Assembly: GCA_963775015.1 (NCBI GenBank)
Contig: CAVZHI010000005.1
Location: 434,001-498,000 of the forward strand
From: JAEMQF01 sp963775015
GTDB taxonomy: Bacteria > Pseudomonadota > Gammaproteobacteria > Burkholderiales > Burkholderiaceae_C
DNA length: 64,000 nt
Direction of reading: 5' to 3'
Shown here: positions 1-9,425 of the stretch, piece by piece
How the letters are laid out: each line of letters opens with the position of its first letter
Position numbering within the stretch: the first letter of the stretch is position 1
The notes under the pieces: generated by a model
The model's database searches: none
What the model saw: only the letters and a program-made list of their open reading frames with translations
What the model was told of the DNA's origin: nothing
Program-made: the position numbers and the translations under genes

Positions 1-1625
1 ACAAAATGCAGCGCCTGGTGCGCGGCGCGCAAGGCGTGGCGCTGTTTGAATTGCGCCGACAGAAAGCGCCGCAGCGCCGCGCGCAGGGCGTCGGCGCTGG
101 CCTGCGGCACGCCGAGCGCGATCGTGTCGCGCACGGCGAGCCAGGTCTTGAGCCGGTGCACGGGGAAGATCGGCAGGCCGATGCCGTGGTCGAGGATTCG
201 CCCTTGCGCCCAGGTGTCGAAGTCTTCGGCGTTGCCGGCTTGCCATGCGGCTTGCGCACTCGCGCTGTCGACGCCCTGCGCCAGATAGGGCGTATTGCGC
301 CCGACGAACAGCGCCATCTGCAGCAGGCCCTGCGGCCATGACACAGGCCAACGTGTGCAGATCTGGCGCACGGCGTGGCCGAAGGTCAGGGCATGGCTGA
401 AGTCGAGCCAGTTCACGTCGTCGGCGACGGCGTTGTCGGTGCGCAGCGCAACGGTTTCGTCAAAGCGCAGCAGGTGGTGCGCGCTGGCGTGCATCAAGGC
501 GTGCCATACGGCGAGTGGTTCGTGACGCGAGGCGGCGTCGAGCGTCGCAGCGAGGGTTTCGCGGATCTTCAGGCCCTCGAACTGTGCCGCGGCTGGCGCT
601 GGCGAAGGCACGTTGACGGCCGCGGGCGAGTTGGGCCAGCGTTCCAGCGCGCCCGCGTAGGCCTTGAAGTCGGGCAACAGGTCTTCCCGCGTCGCCAGGA
701 TCACGCCGCGCGTCCAGGCGCGCAACAGGGGCGCTGCTGCCGCGCTGCCCAGACGTTCGATCAGGCTGCGCACATGCGTCAGGTAAATCAGCGAATGGCC
801 GAATCCGTTGTAGTGCGCGAGCGCGGCTTCCGCGAGGGTCGGCTCGAGGGCGTCGAACGGAAGGTCTTGCGCCAACGCGTCGTTCAGAGCCTCAGTGGCA
901 CCCACCTCGTCTTGAGCTTCCACCGCGGCGAGAAAATCGCTCGCTGCCCAGCGGCGCCGACCGGCGGCGTAGGGCGATTGCGCTTCGCGCAGCGTATCGA
1001 AGCTCACATGCGCCAGCGCTTCGGCGGCGCAGGCGAGGCGCTGGGTCTTGTCGGCGAGTGGGTCGCGCAGGCGCAGCCAGGCGTCGATCGCGGGGTAGGC
1101 GTGCGTCATGCCGTCGGGCAGATGGGTGTGCGTCTGCTCGAGCGTCTGCAGCATCGCGGCATTCACTGATCCGCCCGCGTGTTCGAGGCGCGCCAGCTCG
1201 CGCGCGATGCGGTCGTAGTCGTCTTCAGCGATCGCCTCGGTGAGCTGCGCCAGCGCTTGCGCCACCTGCCGCGCGGGAGGCGGATCGCTCACATCGACCC
1301 AGACGCGACCCGCGTCAACGCGCACCGGGTAGATCCGCAGCGCGTCGCCACCGTACAGGTTCGCGCCGCTGCGCAGGTCGAACTTCCAGTTGTGCCAGTG
1401 GCAGGTGAGCACGCCCGCGGCGTCGAGCGCGCCTTCGCACAAGGGGAAGCCCTGGTGCGGGCAGCGGTTGTTGCACGCGAGCACGTCGCCCTGGTGCACG
1501 AACAGCGCGACTTGTCTGCCACCGAGTTTGCTCGCCATCGCGCCGCGCGCCTGCAATTGCGTGAACGATGGCGCTTCGACCCATTGCGCGTGTCCGGTTG
1601 AAGCGTCATCACCTTGCATCGCCAT
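1..1625 (-). CDS. Rieske [2Fe-2S] protein fused to a long His-rich helical domain (3' end outside window)
   Basis: The frame is open from an ATG at 1623-1625 to the left edge without a stop, so at least 541 residues. Residues about 15-110 form a Rieske ferredoxin-like domain with the two cluster motifs CPH (C55, H57) and CHWH (C75, H78), the spacing expected for a [2Fe-2S] centre. The remaining 430 or more residues look alpha-helical and carry clustered histidines, for example HYNGFGHSLIYLTH, HALMHASAHH and HALTFGH. I do not recognise this part with confidence; a distant questin-oxidase-like fold is a guess. It lacks the usual alpha-subunit domain of Rieske ring hydroxylases. It is divergent from the aldo/keto reductase next door, with about 190 bases between them. 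An oxidoreductase role is inferred from the cluster only. Confidence 0.8.
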   Translation of the reverse strand, partial: MAMQGDDASTGHAQWVEAPSFTQLQARGAMASKLGGRQVALFVHQGDVLACNNRCPHQGFPLCEGALDAAGVLTCHWHNWKFDLRSGANLYGGDALRIYPVRVDAGRVWVDVSDPPPARQVAQALAQLTEAIAEDDYDRIARELARLEHAGGSVNAAMLQTLEQTHTHLPDGMTHAYPAIDAWLRLRDPLADKTQRLACAAEALAHVSFDTLREAQSPYAAGRRRWAASDFLAAVEAQDEVGATEALNDALAQDLPFDALEPTLAEAALAHYNGFGHSLIYLTHVRSLIERLGSAAAAPLLRAWTRGVILATREDLLPDFKAYAGALERWPNSPAAVNVPSPAPAAAQFEGLKIRETLAATLDAASRHEPLAVWHALMHASAHHLLRFDETVALRTDNAVADDVNWLDFSHALTFGHAVRQICTRWPVSWPQGLLQMALFVGRNTPYLAQGVDSASAQAAWQAGNAEDFDTWAQGRILDHGIGLPIFPVHRLKTWLAVRDTIALGVPQASADALRAALRRFLSAQFKQRHALRAAHQALHF

Positions 1626-1818
1626 CGCTGTGCCCGGTTGGAAATCGGACGACCATTCTGCGGCAGCACCCGCTTGGCGCATTGACCCTGCAAGGTGTAC
1701 TGCCTGTGCCGGATGGGGTTTCTGGTGCTTGCGCTTCGCCCTGGCCGAGAGGGCCGGAGCCGGCAGGTGCAGCGTCTATCATCGACGCCGAACCGCTTGC
1801 TCACTCACGCCATCGCCC

Positions 1819-2833
1819 ATGACAACCATGCAATACCGCAACCTCGGCCGCAGCCACCTGCGCGTGTCCACCCTGTGCCTGGGAACGATGATGTTCGGCG
1901 ACCAGACCGACGTGGCCGAGGCGCGCAACATCGTCGCGCATGCTGCGGAGCACGGCGTGAATTTCATCGACACGGCGGACGTGTACACGACGGGCAAGTC
2001 GGAAACGATGCTCGGCGAATTGCTCGCCGGCAATCGCCACGCCTGGGTGCTCGCGACGAAAGTCGGCAACAAGATGTCGGACGCGCCGAACGAGTCGCAC
2101 TACTCGCGCAGCTGGATCATGCGCGCCTGCGAGGCGAGCCTGAAGCGACTGGCCACAGACCACATCGACATCTACTACCTGCACCGCGACTTCAACGGCA
2201 TGGACCTGGAAGAGCCGCTGCGCGCGCTCGAAGCGCTGCTGCGCGCCGGCAAGATCCGCGCCTGGGGCATCTCCAATTTTCGCGGCTGGCGCATCGCCGA
2301 AGCGGTGCATCTGGCGCGCGCGCTGAACATGCCCGGGCCGGTGGTGTGCCAGCCGTACTACAACCTGCTGAACCGCCAGCCCGAGGTGGAAGTGCTGCCG
2401 GCGTGCGCTGCATACGGCATCGGCGTGTGCCTTACAGCCCGATCGCGCGCGGCGTGCTCGCCGGCAAGTACGCACCGGGCGCAAAGCCTGCCGCGGGCAG
2501 CGCGCCGCGCGCGGTGACAAGCGCATCATGGAAACCGAGTTCCGCGAAGAGTCGCTCGCGATCGCGCAGACGCTGCAGCGCCATTGCGCCGGGAAGGGCG
2601 TTTCGCTCGCCCACTTCGCTTGCGCTTGGGTGCTCGCGAGCAAGGCGGTCACTTCAGTCATCGCCGGCCCGCGAACCTTGGCGCAGTGGCAAGACTACTT
2701 CGGTGCGATCGATTGCAAGATCACCGCAGAAGACGAGGCACTCGTCGATTCGCTCGTGCGGCCCGGGCACCCCTCAACCCCTGGGTACAGCGACCCGTCT
2801 TATCCGTTGACGGCACTGCGCAATCAAGGGTAA
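1819..2833 (+). pseudogene. Aldo/keto reductase, interrupted by two frameshifts
   Basis: NAD(P)H-dependent aldo/keto reductase of the TIM-barrel superfamily. The catalytic tetrad is visible in the first segment: Asp and Tyr in FIDTADVY, Lys in LATKVG and His in YLHRDF. The protein continues in three successive frames. The first shift, near 2429, turns the expected GVVPYSPIARG into GVCLTA. The second, near 2515, turns the expected GDKRIMETEF into a different frame ending in a stop. Each is explained by one missing G. Reading through both gives a normal family length of about 338 residues ending at the TAA at 2831-2833. The start may be 1819 or 1828. The physiological substrate cannot be told. 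Sequencing error is as likely as true inactivation. Confidence 0.85.
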
Positions 2834-2952
2834 TTCCGGGTGCGGCGGTCGCTCACGATCGCCGATGCTGGCGCCTTCCGCGGTTGGGCCCCCAAGTGCC
2901 GGGTCACGCCGCGCCAGGCGGTGAAATCAAGCGTCACATCAAAGGAGAAGTC

Positions 2953-3957
2953 ATGAAGTTGAATAAGCGTCACCTGTTGTGGGCCGCCCTGCTCGGTCTC
3001 GTCACGAGCGGCAGCGCGTTCGCCCAGCCCAAGAAAGAAGTGACCTTCGCCCACCAGGACATGCTGGTCCCGTTTCGCATCGTCATGGAATCCGGTGAGC
3101 TGGAAAAAGCCACCGGCTACAAGATCAACTGGCGCATGTTCGGCGGCGGCGGCGACGTCATCAAGGCGATGGCGTCGGGCGACGTGCAGATCGGCGAAGC
3201 GGGTTCGAGCCCGATCGTCGCCGCGGCGAGCCAGGGGCAGGACATCAAGCTGTTCTGGATCCTCGACGACATTGCCGACGCCGAAGCGCTGATCGTGCGC
3301 AACGGCAGCGGCATCAACAGCGTGAAAGACTTGAAAGGCAAGAAGGTCGCGACGCCCTTCGTCAGCACGGCGCACTACCAGTTGATGGCGGCGATGAAGG
3401 TCGACGGCGTCGATCCCAAAGGCGTGAACGTGATGAACATGCGGCCGCCGGAAATTGCCGCGGCGTGGGAGCGCGGCGACATCGACGCCGCGTTCATCTG
3501 GGATCCGGTGCTGACCAAGATCAAGGGCAACGGCAAGGTGATCGAGTCGTCGAAGACGATCGGCGCGAAGGGCTATCCCACGTTCGACGGGCTGATCGTG
3601 AACGCGAAGTGGGCGGCGGAGCATGAGGCTTTCATGGTCGCGCTCGTCAAGGTGCTCGCCAAGGCCGACGCCGCCTACATGGGCAACAAGGCGAAGTGGA
3701 CCGTCGATTCGCCCGAAGTGAAGGCGGTCGCGAAGTGGACCAAGGCCGACGCCAAAGACGTTCCGCCGTCGATGGCGCTCTACACTTTTCCGACGATGGC
3801 CGAGCAGCTCGGGCCGAAGTGGCTCGGCGGCGCCGCGGTGAAGGCGATGACGAGCACGGCAGAGTTCCTCAAGGAGCAGGGCCGCATTCAGGAAGTCAAA
3901 CCCGACTACAAGGCGTTCGTCACGACGACTTATCTGCAAAAGGCGATGGGCAAGTAA
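2953..3957 (+). CDS. tauA: ABC transporter substrate-binding protein, taurine/sulfonate type
   Basis: Periplasmic binding protein of a nitrate/sulfonate/taurine-type importer, 334 residues. A signal peptide is clear: KRH near the N-terminus, a hydrophobic core, and a cleavage site after AFA at about residue 24. The mature protein has the type II periplasmic fold, with GDVQIGEAGSSP and IDAAFIWDPV matching the TauA family. A good ribosome site, AAAGGAG at 2941-2947, lies 5 bases before the ATG. It is the first gene of a three-gene operon with an ATPase and a permease. No taurine dioxygenase (tauD) follows, so the ligand could be taurine or another small sulfonate; this assignment is by family resemblance. 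Confidence 0.85.
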   Translation: MKLNKRHLLWAALLGLVTSGSAFAQPKKEVTFAHQDMLVPFRIVMESGELEKATGYKINWRMFGGGGDVIKAMASGDVQIGEAGSSPIVAAASQGQDIKLFWILDDIADAEALIVRNGSGINSVKDLKGKKVATPFVSTAHYQLMAAMKVDGVDPKGVNVMNMRPPEIAAAWERGDIDAAFIWDPVLTKIKGNGKVIESSKTIGAKGYPTFDGLIVNAKWAAEHEAFMVALVKVLAKADAAYMGNKAKWTVDSPEVKAVAKWTKADAKDVPPSMALYTFPTMAEQLGPKWLGGAAVKAMTSTAEFLKEQGRIQEVKPDYKAFVTTTYLQKAMGK

Positions 3958-3986
3958 GCCCGTCACGCTGCACATCCGCATGAATC

Positions 3987-4015
3987 GGGGCGGCGCGGGA
4001 GCGCTGCCCCGTTTT
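3987..4015 (+). terminator. Hairpin with T-run between tauA and tauB (attenuator-like)
   Basis: A 9-bp stem (GGGGCGGCG at 3987-3995 pairing with CGCTGCCCC at 4002-4010, one G-T pair, loop of 6) is followed directly by GTTTT. It sits inside the operon, after the binding-protein gene and before the ATPase gene. A partial terminator here would let the binding protein be made in excess over the membrane parts, as is common for ABC importers. This is inference from structure. Confidence 0.6.
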
Positions 4016-4035
4016 GCCTGCCGTCGCAGTCCCCC

Positions 4036-4824
4036 ATGCCCACACTCGACATCCAGGACCTCGCCGTCAACTACGCGGTGCAAGGCGGAACGCTGCAGGC
4101 GCTGACCGCGGTGAATCTGTCGATGCGCGACGGTGACTTCGTCGTCGCGCTCGGCGCATCGGGCTGCGGCAAGACGACGCTGCTGAACTGCATCGCCGGC
4201 TTTCTGCCGCCGTCGACCGGGCGCATCCTGCTCGACGGCGAACCTGTGATTGGCCCGGGTGCGGACCGCGGCGTCGTGTTCCAGAAGCACGCCCTCATGC
4301 CCTGGCTCAACGTGCGCGACAACGTGGCGCTGGGCTTGCGCATGCGCGGCGTCGACGCGGCGACGCGGGCGAAGAGTGCCGAAGACAAACTCGCCCTCGT
4401 CGGGCTGGAAAAGTTCGCGAGTCACGCCGTGCACGAACTCTCGGGCGGGATGCAACAGCGCGTCGGAATCGCGCGCGCCCTCGCCAGCGACCCGGCGGTG
4501 CTGCTGATGGACGAGCCGATGGGCGCGCTCGATGCGTTCACGCGCGAGCAGGTGCAGGAAATTTTGCTGCGCGCGTGGGAGAAGGCGAACAAGATGGTGT
4601 TCTTCATCACCCATTCGGTGGAAGAGGCGCTGTTCCTCGCCACACGCCTGATCGTGATGAGCCCGAGCCCCGGGCGCATCACGCATGTCTACGACACGGT
4701 GCCGTTCTCGCGCCAGTTTCTCGCGCATGGCGACGCGCGCAAGGTGAAAAGCGATCCCGAGTTCATTCGTTTGCGCGAGGAGGTTCTCGCGATCATTCAC
4801 CACCGCGAGGCGCTTCATGCCTGA
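4036..4824 (+). CDS. tauB: ABC transporter ATP-binding protein, taurine/sulfonate type
   Basis: Cytoplasmic ATPase of the importer, 262 residues. All nucleotide-binding motifs are present: Walker A GASGCGKTT near residue 40, Q-loop in FQKHALMPW, signature LSGGMQQR near 137, Walker B LLMDEP near 157, and the switch histidine in ITHS near 190. FQKHALMPWLNV is typical of the taurine/nitrate branch (TauB, SsuB, NrtD). The start ATG at 4036 follows the intergenic hairpin. The end overlaps the permease gene by 8 bases, which indicates coupled translation. Confidence 0.88.
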   Translation: MPTLDIQDLAVNYAVQGGTLQALTAVNLSMRDGDFVVALGASGCGKTTLLNCIAGFLPPSTGRILLDGEPVIGPGADRGVVFQKHALMPWLNVRDNVALGLRMRGVDAATRAKSAEDKLALVGLEKFASHAVHELSGGMQQRVGIARALASDPAVLLMDEPMGALDAFTREQVQEILLRAWEKANKMVFFITHSVEEALFLATRLIVMSPSPGRITHVYDTVPFSRQFLAHGDARKVKSDPEFIRLREEVLAIIHHREALHA

Positions 4825-5641
4825 TCCGGTGATGAAGCCTGCGCAGCTCAAGACGAGCCGCTTCAAGGTGCCCGGGGAGGGCAACAGCGCGGCGATCAGC
4901 GTCGTCACCGTCGGCCTGCTGTTCGGTCTGTGGTTTTTCGTGACGCAGATGGGTTGGATCAAGCCGCTCTTCCTGCCCAAGCCGATTTCCGTGTTCGAGC
5001 AGTTCGTCGAGTACCTGACCGGTGCGGCGAACGACAAACCGCTCTGGGATCACTTCGCGGCGAGCCTGTTCCGCGTTTTCAGCGCGTTCGCCCTGGCTTG
5101 CGTGACGGCAGTGCCGGTGGGAATCGCGATGGGAATGAGCCGCGTCGCGCGTGGCATCTTCGATCCGCCGATCGAGTTCTACCGGCCACTGCCGCCGCTG
5201 GCGTACCTGCCGCTCATCATCATCTGGTTCGGCATCGACGAGTTCCCGAAAGTGTTCCTGATCTACCTCTCGTGCTTCGCGCCGCTCGCGCTCGCCGCGC
5301 GCTCCGGAATGAAGAGCGCGACGCAAGAGCAGATCAACGCCGCGTATTCGATGGGCGCGAGTTACGGCCAGGTGATCCGGCACGTGATCCTGCCCAGCAG
5401 CCTGCCGGAAATCCTGGTGGGAATGCGGATCGCGATCGGCTTCGGCTGGACGACGTTGGTGGCCGCCGAGATGGTTGCCGCCAACGTGGGCTTGGGTCAG
5501 ATGGTACTGAACGCGTCGAATTTCCTTCGCACCGACATCGTGATCATGGGAATCATCGTGATCGGTGTTGTCGCGTATCTGTTCGACCTCTTCATGCGCT
5601 GGGTCGAGCGCCGGCTCGTGCCGTGGAAGGGACGGATGTAG
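4817..5641 (+). CDS. tauC: ABC transporter permease, taurine/sulfonate type
   Basis: Inner-membrane permease, 274 residues, with about six hydrophobic helices; the first is around residues 28-48 and the last around 240-262. The cytoplasmic coupling loop (EAA-type motif) is seen as YSMGASYGQVIRHVILPSSL around residues 176-195, the site that contacts the ATPase. RPLPPLAYLPLIIIWFG is a hallmark of the TauC/SsuC family. It starts 8 bases before the end of tauB and completes the operon. The next gene is convergent, 40 bases away. Confidence 0.87.
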   Translation: MPDPVMKPAQLKTSRFKVPGEGNSAAISVVTVGLLFGLWFFVTQMGWIKPLFLPKPISVFEQFVEYLTGAANDKPLWDHFAASLFRVFSAFALACVTAVPVGIAMGMSRVARGIFDPPIEFYRPLPPLAYLPLIIIWFGIDEFPKVFLIYLSCFAPLALAARSGMKSATQEQINAAYSMGASYGQVIRHVILPSSLPEILVGMRIAIGFGWTTLVAAEMVAANVGLGQMVLNASNFLRTDIVIMGIIVIGVVAYLFDLFMRWVERRLVPWKGRM

Positions 5642-5681
5642 CTCTGCTCGTGAGGTTCGGGTTCAGCAGCCCGCGGGCTCC

Positions 5682-7366
5682 CTACATCCCGCTGTAATTC
5701 GGCCCACCGCCGCCCTCAGGCGTGACCCAGACGATGTTCTGCGTCGGGTCCTTGATGTCGCAGGTTTTGCAGTGCACGCAGTTCTGCGCGTTGATCTGCA
5801 GTCGGTCGGCGCCTGCATCGGTCTTCACGAATTCGTAGACGCCGGCGGGGCAGTAGCGGCTCTCGGGGCCGGCGTACTTGGCGAGGTTGGTGGCCACCGG
5901 CACTTGCGCGTTCTTCAGCGTCAGGTGCGCAGGCTGATCTTCGGCGTGGTTCGTATTGCTGATGAATACCGAACTCAGTCGGTCGAACGTCAGCTTGCCG
6001 TCGGGCTTGGGGTAGGCGATGGGTGCGCAATCGGCCGCGGGCTTCAGGAACTCGTGATCGGGCTTGTGGCGGTGCAGCGTCCACGGCGGCGTGTCGACTC
6101 CGATCTTCGGCAAGAACCATTGCTCCACGCCGGTCATCAATTGGCCGATCAGCTTGCCCTTCTTGAACCAGTTCTTGAAGTTGCGCGTTTGCTGCAACTC
6201 CTGCATCAGCCAGCTTTTCTCGAACTCTTTCGGGTACGCCGCGAGCTCGTCGTGCGCGCGGCCGCTGCCCAGCGCTTCGCACAGCGCCTCGGCGCACAAC
6301 ATGCCCGATTTCATTGCTGCGTGGCTGCCTTTGATGCGTGCCGCGTTCATCGTTCCCGCGTCGCAGCCGACGAGCGCGCCGCCCGGAAACACCAGCTTCG
6401 GCAAGGCTTGCGGCGAGCCGTTGTTGATGGCGCGTGCGCCGTAGCCGATGCGTTTGCCGCCTTCGATGTGGGCGCGAATCACGCATGCGTCTTCCAGCGC
6501 TGCATCTCCTCGAACGGGCTCATCCAGGTGTTGACGTAGTCCAGGCCAATCACGAAGCCGAGCGTGACCTTGTTGTCTTCCAGGTGGTAGAGGAATCCGC
6601 CGCCGAAGGTGTCGTCGACCATCGGCCAGCCGGCGGTGTGCACCACGTGGCCGGGCTTCGCGCGCGCCGGCTCGACTTCCCACAATTCCTTGATGCCGAT
6701 CGCGAAGCTCTGCACGTCGCACCCGGCGTTCAACCGGTAGCGGGCGATCAACTCCTTGCCCAGGTTGCCGCGCGCGCCTTCGGCGAATACTGTGTACTTG
6801 CCGAGCAGTTCAACACCGCGCTGAAAGCTGCTTCCGGGCGCGCCGTCTTTGGCTATGCCCTGGTCGCCGGTGGCCACGCCCTTGACGCGCCCTTGTTCGT
6901 CGTAGAGAACTTCCGCCGCGGCAAAGCCCGGGAAGATTTCGACACCCAGCGCCTCGGCCTGGGCTGCCAGCCACTTGACGACGTTGCCGAGCGAGATCAC
7001 GAAACAGCCGTGGTTGTGGAAGTTGCGCGGCACCAGCCAGTCGGGCGTGCGGATGGCACCGGTTGCGCTGAGCACGAGCAGGTCGTCTCCCGTCACGGGC
7101 TGGTGCAGCGGCGCGCCCAGGCCGCGCCAGTCGGGGAACAGTTCGTCGATGGCGCGCGGGTCCATCACCGCGCCGGACAAAATGTGCGCGCCGGGCTCGG
7201 AGCCCTTCTCGAGCACGACGACCGAGAAGTCCTTGCCCTGCAACGCGGCCATCTGCTTCAGGCGGATCGCCGTGGCCAGGCCCGCCGGCCCGGCGCCGAC
7301 GATCACCACGTCGTACTCCATGGCCTCGCGGGGGCCGTATTTTTCGAGAATGGCGTCAGGGGTCAT
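5682..7366 (-). pseudogene. Electron transfer flavoprotein-ubiquinone oxidoreductase, one frameshift
   Basis: Membrane-associated flavo-iron-sulphur enzyme that takes electrons from ETF (fed by acyl-CoA dehydrogenases) and reduces ubiquinone. The N-terminal part has the FAD-binding GAGPAGLATA near residue 24. The C-terminal part has the [4Fe-4S] ligands CPAGVYE and CVHCKTCD and the typical ending around IVWVTPEGGGGPNY. The reading frame breaks near 6485: one missing G changes the expected KTHAVIRAHIEGG into KTHA-stop, and the rest continues in the next frame. Restoring it gives the usual length of about 561 residues. ATG at 7366 is preferred over an in-frame TTG two codons upstream. A sequencing error is likely. 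Confidence 0.88.
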
Positions 7367-7442
7367 GGACAATACGGCTCGCTGCTGCGCGGCATTCTAT
7401 CGAGCGCGGCGGCCTGAAAGACAATCCCTCGGGAGCATGAAC

Positions 7443-8225
7443 ATGGCTTACACGATCGATCTCTCCGGGCGCGTTGCGCTCGTCACTGGCGCGTCGAGCG
7501 GCCTGGGAACGCAGTTCGCGAAGACGCTCGCCGCAGCCGGCGCTGCAGTCGCCGTGGCGGGGCGGCGTGTCGACCGCTTGAAGGCGCTGCGCGCCGAAAT
7601 CGAGGCCGCCGGCGGCGTCGCGCATGTCGTGACGCTCGACGTCACCGACCTGACGAGCATCAGGGCCGCGGTCGCACACACTGAAACCGAGATGGGCGGC
7701 ATCGACATCCTGGTCAACAACTCGGGCGTGAGCACGACGCAGAAACTCGTCGACGTGAGCGAAGAAGACTACGACTTCATTTTCGACACGAACACGAAGG
7801 GCGCGTTTTTTGTCGCGCAGGAAGTCGGCAAACGCATGCTCGCGCGCGCCAAGGGCGCCGCGCCGGGAACGTTCACCGGAGGGCGCATCGTCAACATCGC
7901 GTCGATGGCGGGGCTGCGCGTGCTGGGGCAGATCGGCGTCTACGCGATGAGCAAAGCGGCGGTCGTGCACATGACGCGCTCGATGGCGCTCGAGTGGGGG
8001 CGCTTCGGAATCAACGTCAACGCGCTCTGCCCGGGTTACATCGACACCGAGATGAACCACCACCACTGGCAGACCGACCAGGGCAAGCGCCTCGTCGACA
8101 TGCTGCCGCGCAAGCGCATCGGCAAGCCGCAAGACCTCGACGCCGTGCTCATGATGCTGTGCGCGAACGAAAGCCATTTCGTGAACGGCGCAGTCATCCA
8201 GGCCGACGACGGCTACGCGGTCTGA
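7443..8225 (+). CDS. Short-chain dehydrogenase/reductase (SDR)
   Basis: NAD(P)-dependent oxidoreductase with a Rossmann fold, 260 residues. Motifs are complete: cofactor loop TGASSGLG near residue 18, NNSG near 95, catalytic Ser in NIASMAG, and YAMSK with the catalytic Tyr and Lys near 170. A GGGAG ribosome site at 7431-7435 suits the ATG at 7443 better than the one at 7437, which would be only 1 base away. It is divergent from ETF-QO and precedes yceH by 16 bases. Its position among acyl-CoA genes suggests a hydroxyacyl or keto substrate, but the substrate is not determined. Confidence 0.82.
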   Translation: MAYTIDLSGRVALVTGASSGLGTQFAKTLAAAGAAVAVAGRRVDRLKALRAEIEAAGGVAHVVTLDVTDLTSIRAAVAHTETEMGGIDILVNNSGVSTTQKLVDVSEEDYDFIFDTNTKGAFFVAQEVGKRMLARAKGAAPGTFTGGRIVNIASMAGLRVLGQIGVYAMSKAAVVHMTRSMALEWGRFGINVNALCPGYIDTEMNHHHWQTDQGKRLVDMLPRKRIGKPQDLDAVLMMLCANESHFVNGAVIQADDGYAV

Positions 8226-8241
8226 CTTTGCGCCAACGGCG

Positions 8242-8915
8242 ATGAAACTGCGCAGTCTTTCGCCTCTCGAAGCGCGCGTGCTGGGTGTGCTGATCGAAAA
8301 GGCGCACACGGTTCCGGACAGTTATCCGTTGTCGCTGAATTCATTGACACTCGGCTGCAACCAGAAGACGGCGCGGGATCCCGTGATCAACGCTGCTCGA
8401 GGCCGAAGTGCAGATGGCGGTGGATGCGCTGAAGCGTCCTGAACCTGGCGTTCGAATCGAGCGGTTCGCGCGTCACCCGCTACGAGCACAACATCGGGCG
8501 AGCGCTCGGGCTGCCGTCGCAGTCGGTCGCGTTGCTCGCGGTGTTGCTGCTGCGCGGCGCGCAGACCTGTTCCGAACTGCGAGTCAACTGCGAGCGGCTG
8601 CACAGGTTTGCCGATCTGTCGGCGGTTGAGGGGTTTCTCGAAGAACTCACGGTCCGCGCGGCGAAGACAAGGGCGGCCCGCTCGTCATCAAGCTGGCGCG
8701 CCAGGCCGGATTCGCGCGAACAGCGCTGGATGCACTTGCTGTGCGGTGCGGTGGATCCGGGTGTGCACTCCGGCGCCAGCGACACCGCCGACTTCGTCGC
8801 GACGAGCGAAATCGTCGCCTTGAAAGCGCAGCACGCCGCGCTGCAGCTCGAAGTCAACGAGTTGCGCGGCCTGGTCGACAGGTTGTACAGCGAACTCGGC
8901 GTCGCCCGAAACTGA
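8242..8915 (+). pseudogene. YceH-family (DUF480) protein, several frameshifts
   Basis: Winged-helix protein of the YceH/DUF480 family; the function is not established. The opening LSPLEARVLGVLIEKAHTVPDSYPLSLNSL and CNQKTARDPVIN are strongly diagnostic. The rest is spread over frames: EAEVQMAVDALK (from about 8398), then FESSGSRVTRYEH through LLLRGAQTC (from about 8439), GEDKGGPLVIKLARQAG (about 8660-8712), then REQRWMHLLCGA to the end. At least four one-base shifts are needed. The C-terminal VALKAQHAALQLEVNELRGLVDRLYSELG is the usual coiled-coil tail. This is the most damaged gene of the window. Confidence 0.8.
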
Positions 8916-8940
8916 CTCTTCACGTTGAACACGATTTCCG

Positions 8941-9412
8941 ATGCGCCTCGAAGTCCCCGAAAGAAAGACCCTCGTGTTCGAGATGACAATGCCGATCCGC
9001 TGGGGCGACATGGACGCGATGGGCCATGTGAACAACACGGTCTACTTTCGCTACTTCGAAAGCGTGCGCCTGGCTTGGCTGCACCAGGTGTGCGGCGCGA
9101 TCGACGCGCACGGCGAAGGCGTCTTGATCGCGAACGCGTTCTGCAATTTCATGCAGCAGCTCGAATACCCCGGCGACGTGATCGCACGCCTGTTCGTCGC
9201 GAACCCCGGGGCGCTCCAGCTTCGACACTTTCGTCACACTGGAGCGAATCGACTCTCCCGGCGTGGTCTGCGCGAACGGCGGCGCGACCGCGGTGTGGGT
9301 CGACTTCAAGCAGCAGAAGTCGCGCCCCATGCCCGGTTGGCTGCGCGAGCTGTTGCTGAGCTCCGCAGTCGTGGACAATCCGGCGCGCAACGTCGTGCAA
9401 GATTCAATCTGA
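8941..9412 (+). pseudogene. Acyl-CoA thioesterase (4-hydroxybenzoyl-CoA thioesterase fold), one frameshift
   Basis: Hot-dog-fold thioesterase. The N-terminal motif WGDMDAMGHVNNTVYFRYFE (Asp acid and the HVNN turn) is characteristic of the FadM/YbgC branch. At 9205-9211 a run reads CCCCGGGG where CCCCGGG would keep the frame; after removing one G the protein continues RSSFDTFVTLERI to a TGA at 9410-9412, about 156 residues in total. It lies just upstream of scoA with 13 bases between, in the same direction, so it is probably cotranscribed. The acyl substrate is unknown. Confidence 0.83.
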
Positions 9413-9425
9413 TCGGAGGTTTGGC

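Noticed and set aside
2824..5037. Long minus-strand frame opposite tauABC
   Set aside because: Low-complexity, Arg/His-rich translation with no family motif; the plus-strand importer genes explain the region.
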